From Shinisaurus crocodilurus (lineage: Eukaryota; Chordata; Lepidosauria; Squamata; Shinisauridae): a stretch of DNA of 64,000 nt. Both the position numbers and the translations under genes were made by a program. The DNA is taken from assembly GCA_021292165.1 (NCBI GenBank), contig CM037880.1, positions 28,480,232-28,544,231 on the forward strand, read 5' to 3'. Below the pieces are notes generated by a model, which did not search any database, was not told the origin of the DNA, and saw nothing but the letters and a program-made list of their open reading frames with translations. Positions 62,590 to 64,000 of the stretch are shown here, one piece after another (the stretch's first letter is position 1; each line of letters opens with the position of its first letter).

Positions 62590-63320
62590 ATTTTCCCCCA
62601 GAGCCAGCTGGGCATCCTGTGGAATTCCGTTGGGGAGAGATTGAGGCTTCCGTCTCCATGCTTAGCAGAAATAGAACAAAGATGTGCTTAATACAGACCA
62701 CAGGAACCCAGCTTTTCTTGGCATTTAAATTCCCTTGGGGCAGAATTTTGATTATATATAAATTTACACACACACACCTGACTGTATCCTGTAGCCATCC
62801 TGCATCCACGCCATGTAAGACCTGAGGGAAGTTTTGAATCATATTGGCGTGCTTGTACTGCCATAAATAATTATCTTATTTCCTTGTTCCTATACTAACA
62901 ACACTGCTTAGGGAGCATTTCCTTTCATTTAGCTCTGGAAAAGGGGCATCATTAATTGGAGCAAGCCCAGGAGCTTTACAATTTCCCTGAGGAATTTGAT
63001 GACATCCTCTATTGGCATCTCTTAAGCCCTGTTTCTTAAAATAGATCAGAGCGAGTGCCCCGCCTTGAGAGGCAGAAACCAGAAAGCGCCTTCTCTGTAT
63101 GTTCAAGGATGAGGCAATGGTAAGGAGGAATCTTTGAGCACGGCACATCGTATTCCATCTTCTTTCATGTGCCATGTCCTTAAGCGGCTCTTGTAATGAA
63201 AGGCAGGGCTTGATTTTGATTGGGTCGGTGGGGTCTGCTGATGTTCAGAAACAGGAAAGGACTTTGAATAGTGATCGGAAGCCAGAGCTTCTCTTGCTTT
63301 CAGAACGTAGACTAGAGACC
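62590..63320. other. Intron DNA, nothing recognised
   Basis: No exon or clear repeat was recognised. Confidence 0.4.
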
Positions 63321-63321
63321 A

Positions 63322-63453
63322 GCCTTCCCCAGTTTGGTGTAGTCCAAAACAGCTGGAGGGCAACTCCCAGAATCCCTGGCCATTAGCCATGCTGGTTGTG
63401 GCTGATGGGAGCTGGAGTTCAAAGTATCTGGAGGACACCAGGTTGGGGAAGCC
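63322..63453. mobile_element. hAT-like hairpin MITE
   Basis: Ends CAGCCTTCCCCAGTTTGG and CAGGTTGGGGAAGCCTG. No convincing target duplication. Confidence 0.7.
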
Positions 63454-63773
63454 TGCTATAAAATAAATGTACATGGCAGTGCTTGTTTCTGTATGAGTGC
63501 TGACCATCCCTGTGGTTCCTAGCCCCAACCTGTTGGTCCTTATGCTCCTCCTCCAATCCATGGCCTGTTTCTCACAACAACAACAAACCCCCCCCCATAA
63601 GTATTACATACTCTTTGAAAGCTAGCTGTTGCCACTGGAGTAGATTATGCAAAAGACATTATTATTTTTTGCAAAATTGTTGAACTTGCGGGTTCTTAGT
63701 ATCAACATTGGCTTTTTCTTATTGTTGGATACCTACAATCACATATTTATTGATGCAATAGATATTTGCAGGG

Positions 63774-63797
63774 CTCTCTCTCTCTCTCTTTCTCTCT
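63774..63797 (+). repeat. (CT)n microsatellite
   Basis: About eleven CT units with one interruption. Confidence 0.85.
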
Positions 63798-63819
63798 GAC
63801 AAACATCCTTTACAACAGA

Positions 63820-64000
63820 GGGGTTGCACTTCAGGCTGGCAGGCCAAATCAGGCCTACTTGGGATCCCAATCTGGTCCTCTGGGGAGTGCCAGATGGCTG
63901 TGCCCCTTTCCCCCGACCGCTGATCATTTGGTGGTTTCCCAGCTTTCATGCAGTTTTCCCCCCATTCTAAAAGGTTGATGTGCTTTTTGGTAGTAAGAGC
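63820..64000. mobile_element. hAT element of the CAGGGGTGGGGAACC family, cut by the window end
   Basis: Shares blocks with 48093-48436 (GGCCAAATCAGG, TTTGGTGGTTTCCCAGC, TTTTCCCCCCATTCT, GGTAGTAAGAGC). Confidence 0.65.

Larger units (their letters stand above)
54458..64000 (+). other. PRTFDC1 intron 3, running off the window
   Basis: At least 9.5 kb. No match to the expected 66-base exon 4 was found. Repeats are listed separately; 54500-55385, 55505-56685 and 58000-59115 hold nothing else recognised. Confidence 0.6.

Overview
ORGANISM. This is nuclear DNA of a vertebrate, most likely a squamate reptile (lizard or snake). The window holds three adjacent genes in the order and orientation known from amniotes (human 10p12.1): THNSL1 on the minus strand, then ENKUR and PRTFDC1 on the plus strand. 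Genes are separated and interrupted by a dense mixture of CR1/L2-type and L1-type LINEs, tRNA- and 5S-rRNA-derived SINEs, hAT, pogo/Tigger-like and Harbinger-like DNA transposons and retroviral LTRs. That diversity fits squamates better than birds, turtles or mammals, but the species is not identifiable by eye. LAYOUT. 1-18.2 kb is gene-free and repeat-rich: two solo LTRs with intact 5-bp target duplications (4019-5026, 5382-6119), a 5S-derived SINE, a CR1 fragment, and a 6.1-kb gammaretrovirus-like provirus on the minus strand (9100-15243) with paired LTRs, CAAC target duplications, PBS and PPT, but rearranged broken gag/pol pieces and no env seen. An L2/CR1-type LINE fragment follows at 17.3-18.0 kb. 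18.3-20.5 kb is the complete single-exon THNSL1 coding region (743 aa). 25.4-26.0 kb is a CpG-rich block that looks like a shared divergent promoter for THNSL1 and ENKUR, with NRF1-like sites and an RFX X-box-like palindrome. 27.8-35.2 kb is complete ENKUR (5 coding exons, 256 aa). 35.2-41.7 kb is intergenic repeats, including a solo LTR inside an L1 tail. 41.8-54.5 kb holds the CpG-rich start and the first three coding exons of PRTFDC1 (119 codons). 54.5-64 kb is PRTFDC1 intron 3 and leaves the window without exon 4. GENES. The three proteins do not form a pathway: THNSL1 is a threonine-synthase-like PLP-fold protein with an N-terminal shikimate-kinase-like domain, ENKUR is a ciliary/flagellar microtubule-associated adaptor, and PRTFDC1 is an HPRT-family paralogue. 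Their association is conserved synteny plus the likely THNSL1/ENKUR bidirectional promoter. MOST UNUSUAL. (i) A family of 5S-rRNA-headed SINEs with a CR1-like 3' tail, two copies of which sit at the same position of a duplicated host repeat. (ii) A hAT element (49242-49951) with GAGTC-type arrays around a promoter-like GC-rich core. (iii) The scrambled provirus, in which gag nucleocapsid sequence lies downstream of integrase sequence. (iv) Multi-level nested insertions that give clear empty-site evidence. (v) A splice-site-bounded open exon candidate upstream of THNSL1. No CRISPR, operon-type or prokaryotic features are present.
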